A stretch of 32,221 bases of DNA from Candidatus Gallacutalibacter pullicola. GTDB lineage: Bacteria > Bacillota > Clostridia > Oscillospirales > Acutalibacteraceae. The DNA lies in the NCBI GenBank assembly GCA_018712265.1, contig DVHF01000067.1, positions 1-32,221 of the forward strand, in the 5' to 3' direction. This document shows, piece after piece, positions 8,860 to 16,701 of the stretch (position 1 is the first letter of the stretch; the number at the start of each line of letters is the position of its first letter). The notes beneath the pieces are model-generated. The model saw only the letters and a program-made list of their open reading frames with translations, did not search any database and had not been told where the DNA came from. A program made the position numbers and the translations under genes.

Positions 8860-8895
8860 AAAAGGACCGCACCGGAACAGCGATGCGATCCTTTT
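8860..8895 (-). terminator. Terminator hairpin after the GH120 gene
   Basis: AAAAGGACCGCA (8860-8871) and TGCGATCCTTTT (8884-8895) pair along 12 bp; on the minus-strand RNA the one mismatch becomes a G-U wobble, and the hairpin ends in UCCUUUUCC. It lies between the xylosidase stop and the UvrA-like start, so it probably ends the xylosidase transcript. Confidence 0.55.
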
Positions 8896-8950
8896 GGACT
8901 GGTAAGCTTCCCTTATCTCCTTTCGCAGGGGGTAGGGGATTTTTCTATGG

Positions 8951-10945
8951 TTAGAACAGGGATTCGGAGATCTCAGCGCCGTTTTCAAACGGGCCGGGGG
9001 TCGGGTTGATCGCCCTGTGCTCGCCGAAATAGTCCTCGCCCAGGAACAGCTCGGAGCCGTCCGGATTCTCAAAACGCTGCTCCGGCTCGAACGCCTCGCC
9101 CAGCACCTCCGAGGAGATGAAAGGCGTCCTCAGCTTCGGGAGGTACTCGTACAGGTTCGTATGCAGGCGGTATGCGCCGTCCTTTTCCTCAAGCTCGACG
9201 AAGATCTCGTGCTCGGTGTCCACAGCGAAATTCTGCTCCGTGCCGCAGGGCTGCGCGCCGTTGAAGAAGATATTGCCGCCCGTGTAGACAGGCATCTTAT
9301 TGTAATACTTCTCGCGGTTTTCCTTGCCGCGGACGTCGCCCTCCACGAAGAACTGCGCGAAATATTCGTCAGCTGTGGGATACCCGTCGTACGGCTTTGT
9401 GCCCGCCAGGCTGTTCAGGCTGATTTTCTTCTCCGCCTGACAGTCCGTATAAATTTTCGGGATCTCGCGGTTCACGAAAATATTATTGTAGAACCGTGCG
9501 TCGCCGTGCTGGAACGTCATGAAGCCGACGACCTCCGTGCGGTGCGGCACATGATAGGGGGTGTAGCGGGGATTGACGCCGCCGCCGTTGTTGGTGCCTG
9601 CGCCGACCATCGTGAACGGCCCGCAGATCAGGTTGTGGACGTACGCCACGCCCTGCGCGCAGATGCGGCTGGCGTAGGGGGAGAGCATGATATTGTTGTC
9701 CACCAGGGTGGGGCCGTGGCTGACCTCGATGAACAGATCCTCCGTGATGGCCATATTCTTGTTGACGCGGGAGGACAGCGGCGGGATATTGTCGTGCAGC
9801 AGGTTCTGGGAGACTCTGGTGCCCTGGGCCTGCCAGTCGAGCCAGATGCCGCGGGTGCAGTGATGGATGTGGTTGCGGCGGATGATCGTATCGATCGCCG
9901 CGTGCATTTTAATCCCCGCGATTTCCGCGCCGGAAAGCTGCTGCTTCGTGTTGATGTGGTGGATGTGGTTGTCCTCGATGATGGAGAACACGCCGCCCAG
10001 ATGACCGACGATGCCGGTCTGCTCGCAGTCGTGGATGTGGCAGCGGCGCACGATGTGGGAGCCGATGGTCTCCCTGTTCCAGCCGTCGATCTGCGCCTGG
10101 CAGATGGCGTCGCGCTCCGTCTGGGTTCCCTGCTTGAGGTGTTCCCTCGTCCAGCGGTTCTCGTTATAGGGCTGGAGATATTTCCCGAGACTGACGCCGC
10201 AGCACTTGGAATCGGAGATCTCGCAGTCCTCGATGATCCAGCCCTTGGACCAGTGCGGGCCTACGGCGCCCTCCTGATAGGCGGTCGGCGGCGCCCACTG
10301 CGTCGCGGCCTGACGGATCACGAAGCCGGAGACGGTGATGTAGTTCACGCCGGTCTTTTCCGGATAGAAGCAGTTGCGGCGCACGTTGATCTCCACGTTT
10401 TCCACATTCGGATCCGCGCCCTGGAAATTCGCGTACAATACCGTCTCGCCGCCGTCCTGCTCCGTGTACCAGCGCAGGTCAGCGCCCTCCGGATACCACG
10501 AATTTTCAAACGGCTTTCCCTCCAGAACCTCCTCAAGCTTGTCCGTCTCGTACATGGACTTCCCGTTGAGATAGATTTCACCGGTATGCAGGGTGGCCTC
10601 GCTGTAATACCAGTCGCCGCAAAGCTCCGTCGTATAGGGATTGTAGGCGCCGAAAACGCCGTTGGGGATGCGGGCGATCCACACGTTCCCCTGATACGGC
10701 TCCCAGGTTTTCACCTGCTCCGCGCCGGTGATCACAGCCTCGCCGGGCTTTTCCGAGCGGTAGGTGATCCGGGCGTCCTCCTCGCCGGCGCAGATGGGGT
10801 TGACCCATTCGCGGTAAAGCCCCGGCGCGACGATCACTTCATCGCCGGGACGCGCAGCCGCAGCCGCCTGCTGGATGCGCTGATACGGGCGCTCCCTGGA
10901 ACCGTCCCCGTTTCTCGGTCCCTTTGCGGACACATAATACTTCAT
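8951..10945 (-). CDS. GH120 family beta-xylosidase (right-handed beta-helix)
   Basis: Glycoside hydrolase of 664 residues resembling GH120 beta-xylosidase XylC of Thermoanaerobacterium along its length: the opening YYVSAKG...GDGSRERPYQRI, GLYREWVNP, FQGADPN, INVRRNCFYP, WSKGWIIED, IVGHLGGVFS and IAGIKMHAAID. In that family an Asp in the WLDWEAQGTRV motif is the nucleophile and a Glu in VEVSHGP the acid/base; here they are Asp370 and Glu407. The stretch between them is about 14 residues longer than in XylC as I remember it. No signal peptide, so it likely trims imported xylo-oligosaccharides. Start 10945 has AAGGAGGAG at ideal spacing; ATG 10972 does not. It is monocistronic, with its own promoter and terminator. 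Confidence 0.88.
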   Translation of the reverse strand: MKYYVSAKGPRNGDGSRERPYQRIQQAAAAARPGDEVIVAPGLYREWVNPICAGEEDARITYRSEKPGEAVITGAEQVKTWEPYQGNVWIARIPNGVFGAYNPYTTELCGDWYYSEATLHTGEIYLNGKSMYETDKLEEVLEGKPFENSWYPEGADLRWYTEQDGGETVLYANFQGADPNVENVEINVRRNCFYPEKTGVNYITVSGFVIRQAATQWAPPTAYQEGAVGPHWSKGWIIEDCEISDSKCCGVSLGKYLQPYNENRWTREHLKQGTQTERDAICQAQIDGWNRETIGSHIVRRCHIHDCEQTGIVGHLGGVFSIIEDNHIHHINTKQQLSGAEIAGIKMHAAIDTIIRRNHIHHCTRGIWLDWQAQGTRVSQNLLHDNIPPLSSRVNKNMAITEDLFIEVSHGPTLVDNNIMLSPYASRICAQGVAYVHNLICGPFTMVGAGTNNGGGVNPRYTPYHVPHRTEVVGFMTFQHGDARFYNNIFVNREIPKIYTDCQAEKKISLNSLAGTKPYDGYPTADEYFAQFFVEGDVRGKENREKYYNKMPVYTGGNIFFNGAQPCGTEQNFAVDTEHEIFVELEEKDGAYRLHTNLYEYLPKLRTPFISSEVLGEAFEPEQRFENPDGSELFLGEDYFGEHRAINPTPGPFENGAEISESLF

Positions 10946-11006
10946 GTGAAACTCCTCCTTGTAAACCCGCATTTTCCAGTAATAGCGGGATTTTCAATAC
11001 TCCATA

Positions 11007-11035
11007 ACTATATCAAAAAATGCCCGGCACGTCAA
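11007..11035 (-). promoter_or_regulatory. Promoter of the GH120 gene
   Basis: Reading the minus strand, TTGACG (11035-11030) and TATAGT (11012-11007) are separated by exactly 17 nt. Transcription would start near 11000, and a small hairpin (CCCGC/GCGGG) lies in the leader before the AAGGAGGAG site. I see no obvious catabolite-response element. Confidence 0.6.
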
Positions 11036-11052
11036 GGCACGCCATCGTACGG

Positions 11053-11952
11053 TCAGAGCGGCGCGATGCAGGAATCCGCTTCCCTGCGCTGTGCGCGCAG
11101 CAGCTCCTGTGCCTCCCGGACAGGTACGGCTTTAAACAGGACGCGGCTCCCCGGACGGAGCTGCGCCGCCGCAGGAAGATCGGCTGTGATCACATGGGCA
11201 ATTTTGGCGTAGCCGCCCACTGTCTGGAAGTCCGCCATCATCAGAATCGGCAGCCCGGCCGAGGTGATTTGGATATCCCCGGGCAGTACGCCCTCCGAGA
11301 TGATGTTGCCGTCGCGTCCCGGGCCGAATTCCACAGCCGGACCCTCGAACCGGATCCCCATGCGGTCGCTCCGTGTGCTGTATGTGTACAGGCTGCGGCA
11401 GAAGGTATCCAGTCCCGCACGGGAAAAATGACCGGCATGGACCCCGGGAGTCACCCGGATCACTGCCTGGTTTCCGGGAAATACAGCCGGATTGTGCAGG
11501 AGACGCAGGGGCCGGTACGGCTGGGACGGTCCTGCGGCAAGGCGATCCCCTGTGCGCACAGGCGAGGATCGCAGCGGGATACCGAGCAGCCCGCCGGAGA
11601 CGGCCAGATAGGCGCGGAACCCACTGCGGAGCATCCCTCCCGTGAGGATGTCGCCGGCTTTGGCCAGCACCGTTTGGCCCATAGGGACGGGGATCTCCTG
11701 TCCGTCACGCTGCAGGACGGCGCCGCAGTCCCCGCCGGTCAGGGCAAAGGCGCGCTGCTCCAGAAAGCGGATCGTGGGCATCGAGAGACAGATTTCCAGC
11801 GCGGCAGCGCCGCCGCTGTTGCCCGCCAGACGGTTCGCCAGCAGACAGCTTAGCGGATCCATAGGTCCTCCCTGCGGCACGCCGGATCGCTCCCTGCCGT
11901 GCCGCGCGGCGCAGACGGGGAGCGTCAGCAGTCCCTTGTTCAGGATCTCCAT
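11053..11952 (-). CDS. pxpC: 5-oxoprolinase subunit PxpC (KipA/AHS2 family)
   Basis: Carboxyltransferase-like subunit of the ATP-dependent PxpABC 5-oxoprolinase, which opens 5-oxoproline to glutamate. The 299-residue length is slightly short but complete. The N-terminal RHGRERSGVPQGGPMDPLSCLLANRLAGN segment is the diagnostic PxpC/AHS2 motif, and the C-terminal GGYAKIAHVITADLP with RPGSRVLF is also characteristic. The start at 11952 has AAGGAGGGGA upstream and lies inside the end of pxpB (13-nt overlap), so the two are translationally coupled. PxpA, the subunit usually required with it, is only a remnant here, so the pair may be non-functional, supplied in trans, or used for another role such as the KipI/KipA regulatory one. 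Confidence 0.88.
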   Translation of the reverse strand: MEILNKGLLTLPVCAARHGRERSGVPQGGPMDPLSCLLANRLAGNSGGAAALEICLSMPTIRFLEQRAFALTGGDCGAVLQRDGQEIPVPMGQTVLAKAGDILTGGMLRSGFRAYLAVSGGLLGIPLRSSPVRTGDRLAAGPSQPYRPLRLLHNPAVFPGNQAVIRVTPGVHAGHFSRAGLDTFCRSLYTYSTRSDRMGIRFEGPAVEFGPGRDGNIISEGVLPGDIQITSAGLPILMMADFQTVGGYAKIAHVITADLPAAAQLRPGSRVLFKAVPVREAQELLRAQRREADSCIAPL

Positions 11953-12638
11953 GACTTCCCCTCCTTTTCGTGAAGAATCTCGTCGTATGCTTCCCGGCTC
12001 ACCGCTGTAAAGCGCAGTCGATCCCCGGGGCGCAAAAGCGCGCCGCGCTCCTCGTCATAAAGGCGCAGCGGCGTGCGGCCGATGATTTGCCAGCCGCCGG
12101 GAGAGTCCTCAGGATAGATCCCGGTCTGGCCGCCCGCGATCCCCACGCTGCCGCCCACGATGCAGCCGCGCGGCGTTTTGCGGCGCGGCGCTGCGATCCG
12201 GGGATCCATGCCGCCCAGATAGGGGAACCCCGGACGGAAACCCAGCATATAGACACGGTATGCGGCTTCTGTGTGCAGGCGCATCACCTCGTTCTCGGAG
12301 AGCCCGGCATGGCTGGCGACAAAGCCGAGATCCGGGCCGAACTCCCCGCCGTAGCACACAGGGATCTCCACAGTCCGCACGGATTCGGCGGAGCTTTGGC
12401 TGAACGGCAGGGCGCGGATTTTGCCCTCGGCCTCCCAAAAGCCGAGGGCAAGCGGATCATATTCCACAAGAAGCGTGTGGTAGGAGGGGATACATCCCAC
12501 GATTCCGGGAATGTGCGCGGCGTCTATGGCGGCGCACATATCCAGGACGCGGCAGCTGATCTCCTCCGAGATTTCTTCGGGGAACACGATGGAGAGCGCC
12601 CGATCCCCCGCCGGGATAATATCCGGCTGGCGGTTCAT
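11940..12638 (-). CDS. pxpB: 5-oxoprolinase subunit PxpB (KipI/AHS1 family)
   Basis: A 232-residue allophanate-hydrolase-subunit-1 family protein, the usual partner of PxpC. Diagnostic segments are [20 protein letters not shown] (about 43-62), [28 protein letters not shown] (about 131-158), [28 protein letters not shown] and the closing [14 protein letters not shown]. The start at 12638 follows GGGAGGGACACGCC and overlaps the TGA of the pxpA remnant as ATGA, so the ancestral pxpA-pxpB-pxpC coupling is still visible. No fresh promoter is apparent immediately upstream except the extended -10 elements in the adjoining repeat array. Confidence 0.88.
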   Translation of the reverse strand: MNRQPDIIPAGDRALSIVFPEEISEEISCRVLDMCAAIDAAHIPGIVGCIPSYHTLLVEYDPLALGFWEAEGKIRALPFSQSSAESVRTVEIPVCYGGEFGPDLGFVASHAGLSENEVMRLHTEAAYRVYMLGFRPGFPYLGGMDPRIAAPRRKTPRGCIVGGSVGIAGGQTGIYPEDSPGGWQIIGRTPLRLYDEERGALLRPGDRLRFTAVSREAYDEILHEKEGKSWRS

Positions 12639-12943
12639 GGCGTGTCCCTCCCCTCAAAGGGGCGCAGGGCGATCCCGGCCTCAAGGACGGCGGCGCGCAG
12701 CCGTGCGGCTTTACGTACCGTACGCGCGTCCCCTCGGCGCGGCATATACCGTCCAGCGCACCGATCTGGTAGAGGATCATGTCCTCTGCTTCCTGCGGGG
12801 AAATCGACATATTTCGGCGACCAAAGCCCAGCCGATCCGGATAGCCCGGATGTGCTCCGATAACCACACCGTTCCCGGCGGCAAGATGCACGGCGCGGCG
12901 TATCACAGAGGGATCGCCTCCATGCCAGCCGCAGGCCCGGACC
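12635..12943 (-). pseudogene. pxpA: Eroded pxpA (5-oxoprolinase subunit A, LamB/YcsF family)
   Basis: Two pieces of PxpA remain of a protein normally about 250 residues long. The first runs from [10 protein letters not shown] through [21 protein letters not shown] and [16 protein letters not shown] to YVKPHG, corresponding roughly to residues 45-125 of the family. Right after KPHG the second piece starts in another frame: [18 protein letters not shown] followed by RDTP and TGA, which is the normal C-terminus. An internal deletion of very roughly 120 codons with a frame change is therefore inferred. The N-terminus, including the expected DLNCDLGES motif, is missing; the homology stops where the intergenic repeat begins at 12944. 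The open frame continuing from 13008 to 12457 is not a real protein. Confidence 0.85.
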
Positions 12944-13215
12944 CAGATCGCGCCCGCTCCCTCCGGTCGCCCAGCCAGGTGGTCGATTGGGCTATAATTC
13001 CCGCGCACCTGCGGTGAGCAGATCGCGCCCGCTCCCTCCGGTCGCCCGGCTGGGTGCGCGATTGGGCTATAATGCCCGCGTTGCAGTCTTCCTGCGGATA
13101 TTATACCACACCTGCGGTGGGCAGATCGCGAAAGCGTCGTACCTCCGCTTGGTCTGGCGGTATAATTAAGCTGATACGCCCGCGTTTATAGTACTCTGCC
13201 GATATTATACCACAT
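12944..13215. repeat. Tandem array of a roughly 100-bp intergenic repeat (three units)
   Basis: Units begin at CAGATCGCG near 12944, 13019 and 13122. The first two carry CCCGCTCCCTCCGGTCGCCC and GATTGGGCTATAAT; the third carries GCGTCGTACCTCCGC (13134-13148). Units two and three contain the core GATATTATACCACA, and units meet at CACCTGCGGTG. The first unit has lost most of its right half. Internal palindromes are GGGC-TATAAT-GCCC and CACC-TGC-GGTG. On the minus strand the core reads TGTGGTATAATAT, an extended -10. An inverted 15-mer, GCGACCGGAGGGAGC, recurs at 13266-13280. A related array is at 21859-22053. The 13009-13421 gap holds only this, an operator-like repeat and a promoter. Confidence 0.85.
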
Positions 13216-13296
13216 CCCCGACCAGCCCGCCACCGCGACAGAGTATTTTTTCTATCGGAAATTCAGCGACCGGAGGGAGCGATCCGCGGTTTACGT

Positions 13297-13329
13297 CCAG
13301 ACTTAGTCTGGTGCAGGCTTAGTCTGGTG
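13297..13329 (+). promoter_or_regulatory. Operator-like repeats upstream of the amidase operon promoter
   Basis: CCAGACTTAGTCTGG (13297-13311) is a perfect 6-bp inverted repeat. CTTAGTCTGGTG occurs at 13302-13313 and again at 13318-13329, a 16-nt direct repeat that ends exactly where the -35 hexamer begins. This placement fits a regulator bound upstream of or next to RNA polymerase. The regulator is unknown. Confidence 0.5.
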
Positions 13330-13359
13330 TTGACGATTATTACTATTATGTGGTATGAT
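13330..13359 (+). promoter_or_regulatory. Promoter of the amidase-DUF2848-peptidase operon
   Basis: TTGACG (13330-13335) and TATGAT (13354-13359) are 18 nt apart. The spacer contains TATTACTATTAT, a 12-mer also present over the GntR gene promoter at about 24583-24594. A start near 13366 leaves a leader of about 55 nt before the TTG at 13422. Confidence 0.6.
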
Positions 13360-13421
13360 AAAGAAAATATTTTAGGACATTGATGCGATATAGCGTTAAA
13401 GAGAAGGGGAGGAATTCACAC

Positions 13422-14213
13422 TTGAGGCTTGCATTGCTGCAAATGGACGTGCGGCCGGATGATGCCGGGGCGAACCGCCGCACAGCGGAGCGGCTGATCT
13501 CTCAGGCTGCCGGAGACGGTGCGGATGTGATTCAGCTTCCTGAAACGTGGAATCTCGGTTTTTTCCCAAAGGAGGGGCTGCGGGAACTTGCGGAGCCTGA
13601 AACGGGCGAGAGCCGCGCGCTGCTGGCGGAATTGGCGCAGAAGTATCACGTCAATATTGCGGGGGGATCCCTGATCACCCGGCGGAATGATCGGATTTGC
13701 AATACGTTTGTCTGTTATGACAGGGATGGCCGTCTGATCGCGGAGTATGATAAAATCCATGGCTTTTCTCCGTCCGGGGAGCACAAATATTTTTCCGCCG
13801 GGGATCATCTGTGTACCTTTTCCATAGATGGTGTAAAGGCGGGGGCTGTTATCTGCTACGATCTGCGGTTTCCGGAACTGGTGCGTACTCTGGCGCTGGA
13901 GGAAATCCAGCTGCTGTTTGTCTGCGCCCAGTGGCCGCACCCGCGGTTGGAGCACTGGCAGATCCTCAACCGGGCCAGGGCGATCGAGAACCAGATGTAC
14001 GTTTCCGCTGTGAACGCCTGCGGACAGTATGGAGATCTCTCTTTCTGCGGCCATTCCATGCTTGTGGGGCCGTTTGGGGAGATTCTGGCACAGGCCGGGG
14101 ACGGTGAGGAGATTGTCTGCGGCGAGGCGGATTTCCAGAAAATCAGGGAGATCCGGGAGAGCATCAATGTGTTCCGGGACAGAAGGCCGGAACTCTATTT
14201 TGGAGGGTTGTAA
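13422..14213 (+). CDS. Nitrilase-superfamily amidohydrolase (omega-amidase/Nit-like)
   Basis: Carbon-nitrogen hydrolase of 263 residues, the normal size for the branch that includes YafV/omega-amidase and Nit proteins. The catalytic triad is visible: Glu41 in QLPETWN, Lys111 in EYDKIH and Cys145 in VICYDLRFPE. Likely reaction: hydrolysis of a small amide to acid and ammonia; the substrate cannot be read from sequence. I choose the TTG at 13422 because GGGGAGG lies 9 nt upstream and homology begins at LRLALLQMD. ATG 13383 and TTG 13380 are in frame but would add a basic, non-conserved leader. First gene of a five-gene operon; the stop is 1 nt from the next start. Confidence 0.87.
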   Translation: MRLALLQMDVRPDDAGANRRTAERLISQAAGDGADVIQLPETWNLGFFPKEGLRELAEPETGESRALLAELAQKYHVNIAGGSLITRRNDRICNTFVCYDRDGRLIAEYDKIHGFSPSGEHKYFSAGDHLCTFSIDGVKAGAVICYDLRFPELVRTLALEEIQLLFVCAQWPHPRLEHWQILNRARAIENQMYVSAVNACGQYGDLSFCGHSMLVGPFGEILAQAGDGEEIVCGEADFQKIREIRESINVFRDRRPELYFGGL

Positions 14214-14214
14214 T

Positions 14215-14910
14215 ATGGAAAATATCATACGCCTGACGGTGCATCATAAGGATGGAAGCACCGCAGCCGTCGGATTTGTGTGCGAGTCTGTCTATAATGC
14301 AGGGTATGCCGGTAAGGATCAGGAACTGGTGCGCGGTCATATTGAAGAATTGGCGCGTCTGGGAGTCCCGGCTCCCTCTGAGACACCGACGCTGTACCCG
14401 CTCTCGAATTATGTGCTCACCTCGTCCGGGGAGATCCAGGTGCAGCACGGCGAGACGTCCGGTGAGGCGGAATTTGTCCTGCTGATGCAGGACGGCCGCG
14501 TCTACGTTACAGCGGCGAGCGACCACACCGACAGAAAGCTGGAAAATTTCAGCGTGCCGATTTCCAAGCAGGCGTGCCCGAATGTGATCGCGCCCGACGT
14601 CTGGCTGTATGACGATGTGAAGGATCATTGGGACAGCCTCATGCTGCGCTGCTGGGTTGTGAAAGACGGGACGCGCGCATTGTATCAGGAGGCGCCGCTG
14701 TCTGCGCTGCTCTCGCCGGAGGAGTGGAGCTCCATCTGGGATCGCGTGGGCATGAAGACGCAGAACTGCGCGTTCCTGTCGGGAACCATCAATACGCTGG
14801 GCGGTCTCGTATTTGGGGAGGAATATGAGCTTTCTCTCACGGATCCTGTCCTGAACAGGGAGATCCGGCACAGCTACAAGGTAGAGGTTCTGCCGGAAGG
14901 AATTGAATGA
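14215..14910 (+). CDS. DUF2848 family protein
   Basis: A 231-residue protein recognisable as DUF2848 from features such as FVCESVYNAGYAGKDQ near residues 22-37, the EELARLGVPAPSETPTLYPL stretch at about 46-65, GEAEFVLL and VTAASDHTDRKLE. Biochemical function is not established; the family has been compared with the fumarylacetoacetate-hydrolase fold, so an acid-cleaving or isomerising enzyme is conceivable. Acidic and His residues around SDHTDRKLE and EFVL would suit a metal site. Start at 14215 follows GGAGGGTTGTAAT, one base after the amidase stop, so the two are probably coupled and may act on the same compound. Soluble, no signal peptide. Confidence 0.78.
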   Translation: MENIIRLTVHHKDGSTAAVGFVCESVYNAGYAGKDQELVRGHIEELARLGVPAPSETPTLYPLSNYVLTSSGEIQVQHGETSGEAEFVLLMQDGRVYVTAASDHTDRKLENFSVPISKQACPNVIAPDVWLYDDVKDHWDSLMLRCWVVKDGTRALYQEAPLSALLSPEEWSSIWDRVGMKTQNCAFLSGTINTLGGLVFGEEYELSLTDPVLNREIRHSYKVEVLPEGIE

Positions 14911-14967
14911 TTTCCGGTTTTATACCGTGTATCATAAATTTTTGAAGTGTTGAAAAAGGAGGACATT

Positions 14968-16086
14968 ATGGAAGATCCAAGAGTGCGCAAGCTGGCAAAG
15001 TACATGATTCATGAAGCTGTGCAGCTGCAAAAAGGGGAGAAGATCCTCATTGAGGTTCACGGCCAGGCCAAAGAGATGGCCAGGGCTCTGATCGAAGAAT
15101 CGTATGCGGCGGGCGGCAATCCGTATTTCCACCAGTTCGATTATGATCTGGAGGGGGTCGTGATGCGCGGGGCGAGTCCGGAGCATATGGCCGGCATCGC
15201 CAAGTATGAGCTTGACCGGATGCGCGATATGGACGCTTATGTGGATATCCGCGTGTTCGATAATATCTACAAATGGAAGAGCATCCCGGAGGAGCAGGCC
15301 GAGATTTACCGCAAGTATTACTGGGGACCGCTGCACCTGAGCGAGCGGTGCCAGAATACGAAATGGGTCGTCACACATTTCCCGAACAGCGGCGCGGCGC
15401 AGCTGTTCAATATGAGCACATGGGATTATGAGGATTTCTATTTCCGTGCGGCGCTCGTCGATTATACGAAGATGGGGAAGGCCATGGCGCCCCTGCGCGA
15501 TATGCTGCTGAAAACCGATAAGGTGCATATTACAGGCCCCGGGACGGATCTGACGTTCTCCATCAAGGGAATCGGCTGCACCTCGTCCTACGGCCAGAAG
15601 AATATCCCGGACGGCGAGGTTACCTCCTGCCCGGTGCGCGAATCCATCAACGGCGTGCTGACCTATAATGTGCCGTCGCCCTATGACGGCCTGATGTTTG
15701 AAAATATCAAGCTCACGTTCCGCGACGGCAAAATCGTGGAGGCGGAATGTCCGCACTACACCGACCGTCTCAACAAGATCCTCGATGTGGACGAGGGCGC
15801 GCGCTATATCGGCGAATTCTCGTTCGGCGTCAACCCCGAGCTCACCGTCCCGGTGGGGGACATCCTGTTCGACGAGAAAATGGCCGGCAGCTTCCACTTC
15901 ACCCCCGGCAACTGCTACGAGACCTCCGATAACGGCAACCATTCCGCACTGCACTGGGATCTCATCTGCCAGCAGCTTCCGGAATACGGCGGCGGCGAGA
16001 TCTCGCTCGACGGCAGGCTCATCCGCAAGGACGGCCGCTTCGTCGTGCCGGAGCTGGAATGCCTGAACCCGGAAAATCTCAAGTAA
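14968..16086 (+). CDS. M29 family aminopeptidase
   Basis: Cytoplasmic metallo-aminopeptidase, 372 residues, at the usual 370-410 length of the AmpS/AmpT/PepS family. Typical motifs in order: KLAKYMIHEAVQLQKGEKILIEV at the N-terminus, TGPGTDLTFSI near residue 190, NIPDGEVTSCPV (metal-ligand Glu near 216), GEFSFGVNPE (second Glu near 286) and HFTPGNCYETSDNG followed by HSALHWDL (His and Asp ligands). It would release N-terminal residues from short peptides using two metal ions. AAAGGAGGACATT directly precedes ATG 14968. With the amidase and cyclophilin it suggests peptide or amide breakdown, though specificity is not readable. Confidence 0.9.
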   Translation: MEDPRVRKLAKYMIHEAVQLQKGEKILIEVHGQAKEMARALIEESYAAGGNPYFHQFDYDLEGVVMRGASPEHMAGIAKYELDRMRDMDAYVDIRVFDNIYKWKSIPEEQAEIYRKYYWGPLHLSERCQNTKWVVTHFPNSGAAQLFNMSTWDYEDFYFRAALVDYTKMGKAMAPLRDMLLKTDKVHITGPGTDLTFSIKGIGCTSSYGQKNIPDGEVTSCPVRESINGVLTYNVPSPYDGLMFENIKLTFRDGKIVEAECPHYTDRLNKILDVDEGARYIGEFSFGVNPELTVPVGDILFDEKMAGSFHFTPGNCYETSDNGNHSALHWDLICQQLPEYGGGEISLDGRLIRKDGRFVVPELECLNPENLK

Positions 16087-16098
16087 GGAGGGATCACA

Positions 16099-16662
16099 AT
16101 GAAAAATCCTGTTGCGACAATTACGCTTGACGATGGCCGGAAGATGGTTCTGGAGCTTTATCCGGACATCGCGCCAAACACTGTCAATAATTTTATCGAG
16201 CTTGCCAACAGCGGTCAGTACGACGGACGCACCATCCACCGCATTGTGAAGGAATTTGTGATCCAGGGCGGATCCTTCTCCGGCGACTGCCATCAGAAAA
16301 GCACGTTTTCCATCAAGGGCGAGTTCTCCGAGAACGGCTTCGAGAACCCGCTCAAGCACGAGACGGGCGTTATTTCCATGGCGCGCGGCAATCCGTTCGA
16401 CAGCGCCTCCACGCAGTGGTTCATCATGCACCGGCCCGCGGCGCGGCTCGATGGAAAATACGCCGCGTTCGGTAAGATGATTGAGGGCTGGGATGTGCTC
16501 GAGGAGCTGGGCTACCGCCCCACGGACGAGACGCCGGGCAAGGATAACCCGCCGCTCACGCCCATCATTACCGAGACAGTGCGCGTGGAGCTCAACGACT
16601 GGAACTATACAGAGCCGGAGCGCATTGTCCCGGCCATCTCCCCGTTCCCGGACGAAGAATAA
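16099..16662 (+). CDS. Cyclophilin-type peptidyl-prolyl isomerase
   Basis: A 187-residue single-domain cyclophilin, cytoplasmic (no signal peptide). Family motifs: TVNNFIELANSGQYDGRTIHRIVKEFVIQGG, where the Arg before IV and the FVIQGG segment line the active site, then GVISMARGNPFDSASTQWFIM and YAAFGKMIEGWDVLEEL. The insertion CHQKSTFSIKGEFSENGFENPLKHE is common to Clostridia cyclophilins. It folds or refolds Xaa-Pro bonds; no special role in this operon can be shown. Strong site AAGGAGGGATCACA. Lies 12 bp after the aminopeptidase and 39 bp before the transporter. Confidence 0.93.
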   Translation: MKNPVATITLDDGRKMVLELYPDIAPNTVNNFIELANSGQYDGRTIHRIVKEFVIQGGSFSGDCHQKSTFSIKGEFSENGFENPLKHETGVISMARGNPFDSASTQWFIMHRPAARLDGKYAAFGKMIEGWDVLEELGYRPTDETPGKDNPPLTPIITETVRVELNDWNYTEPERIVPAISPFPDEE

Positions 16663-16701
16663 AAACGGCGCCCACGGTGTCCAGAAAGAGAGACGATACT
16701 T

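Noticed and set aside
9017-11212. 731-codon open frame on the plus strand
   Set aside because: Antisense to the GH120 gene; Val/Asp/His/Ala-rich composition without family motifs or a ribosome binding site.
12457-13008. 183-codon minus-strand frame read as one protein
   Set aside because: Its N-terminus is translated repeat DNA, its middle is PxpA and its end is pxpB in the wrong frame; recorded as a pxpA remnant instead.
12944-13215. CRISPR array
   Set aside because: Units are about 100 bp, diverged and contiguous, with no constant short repeat and unique spacers.
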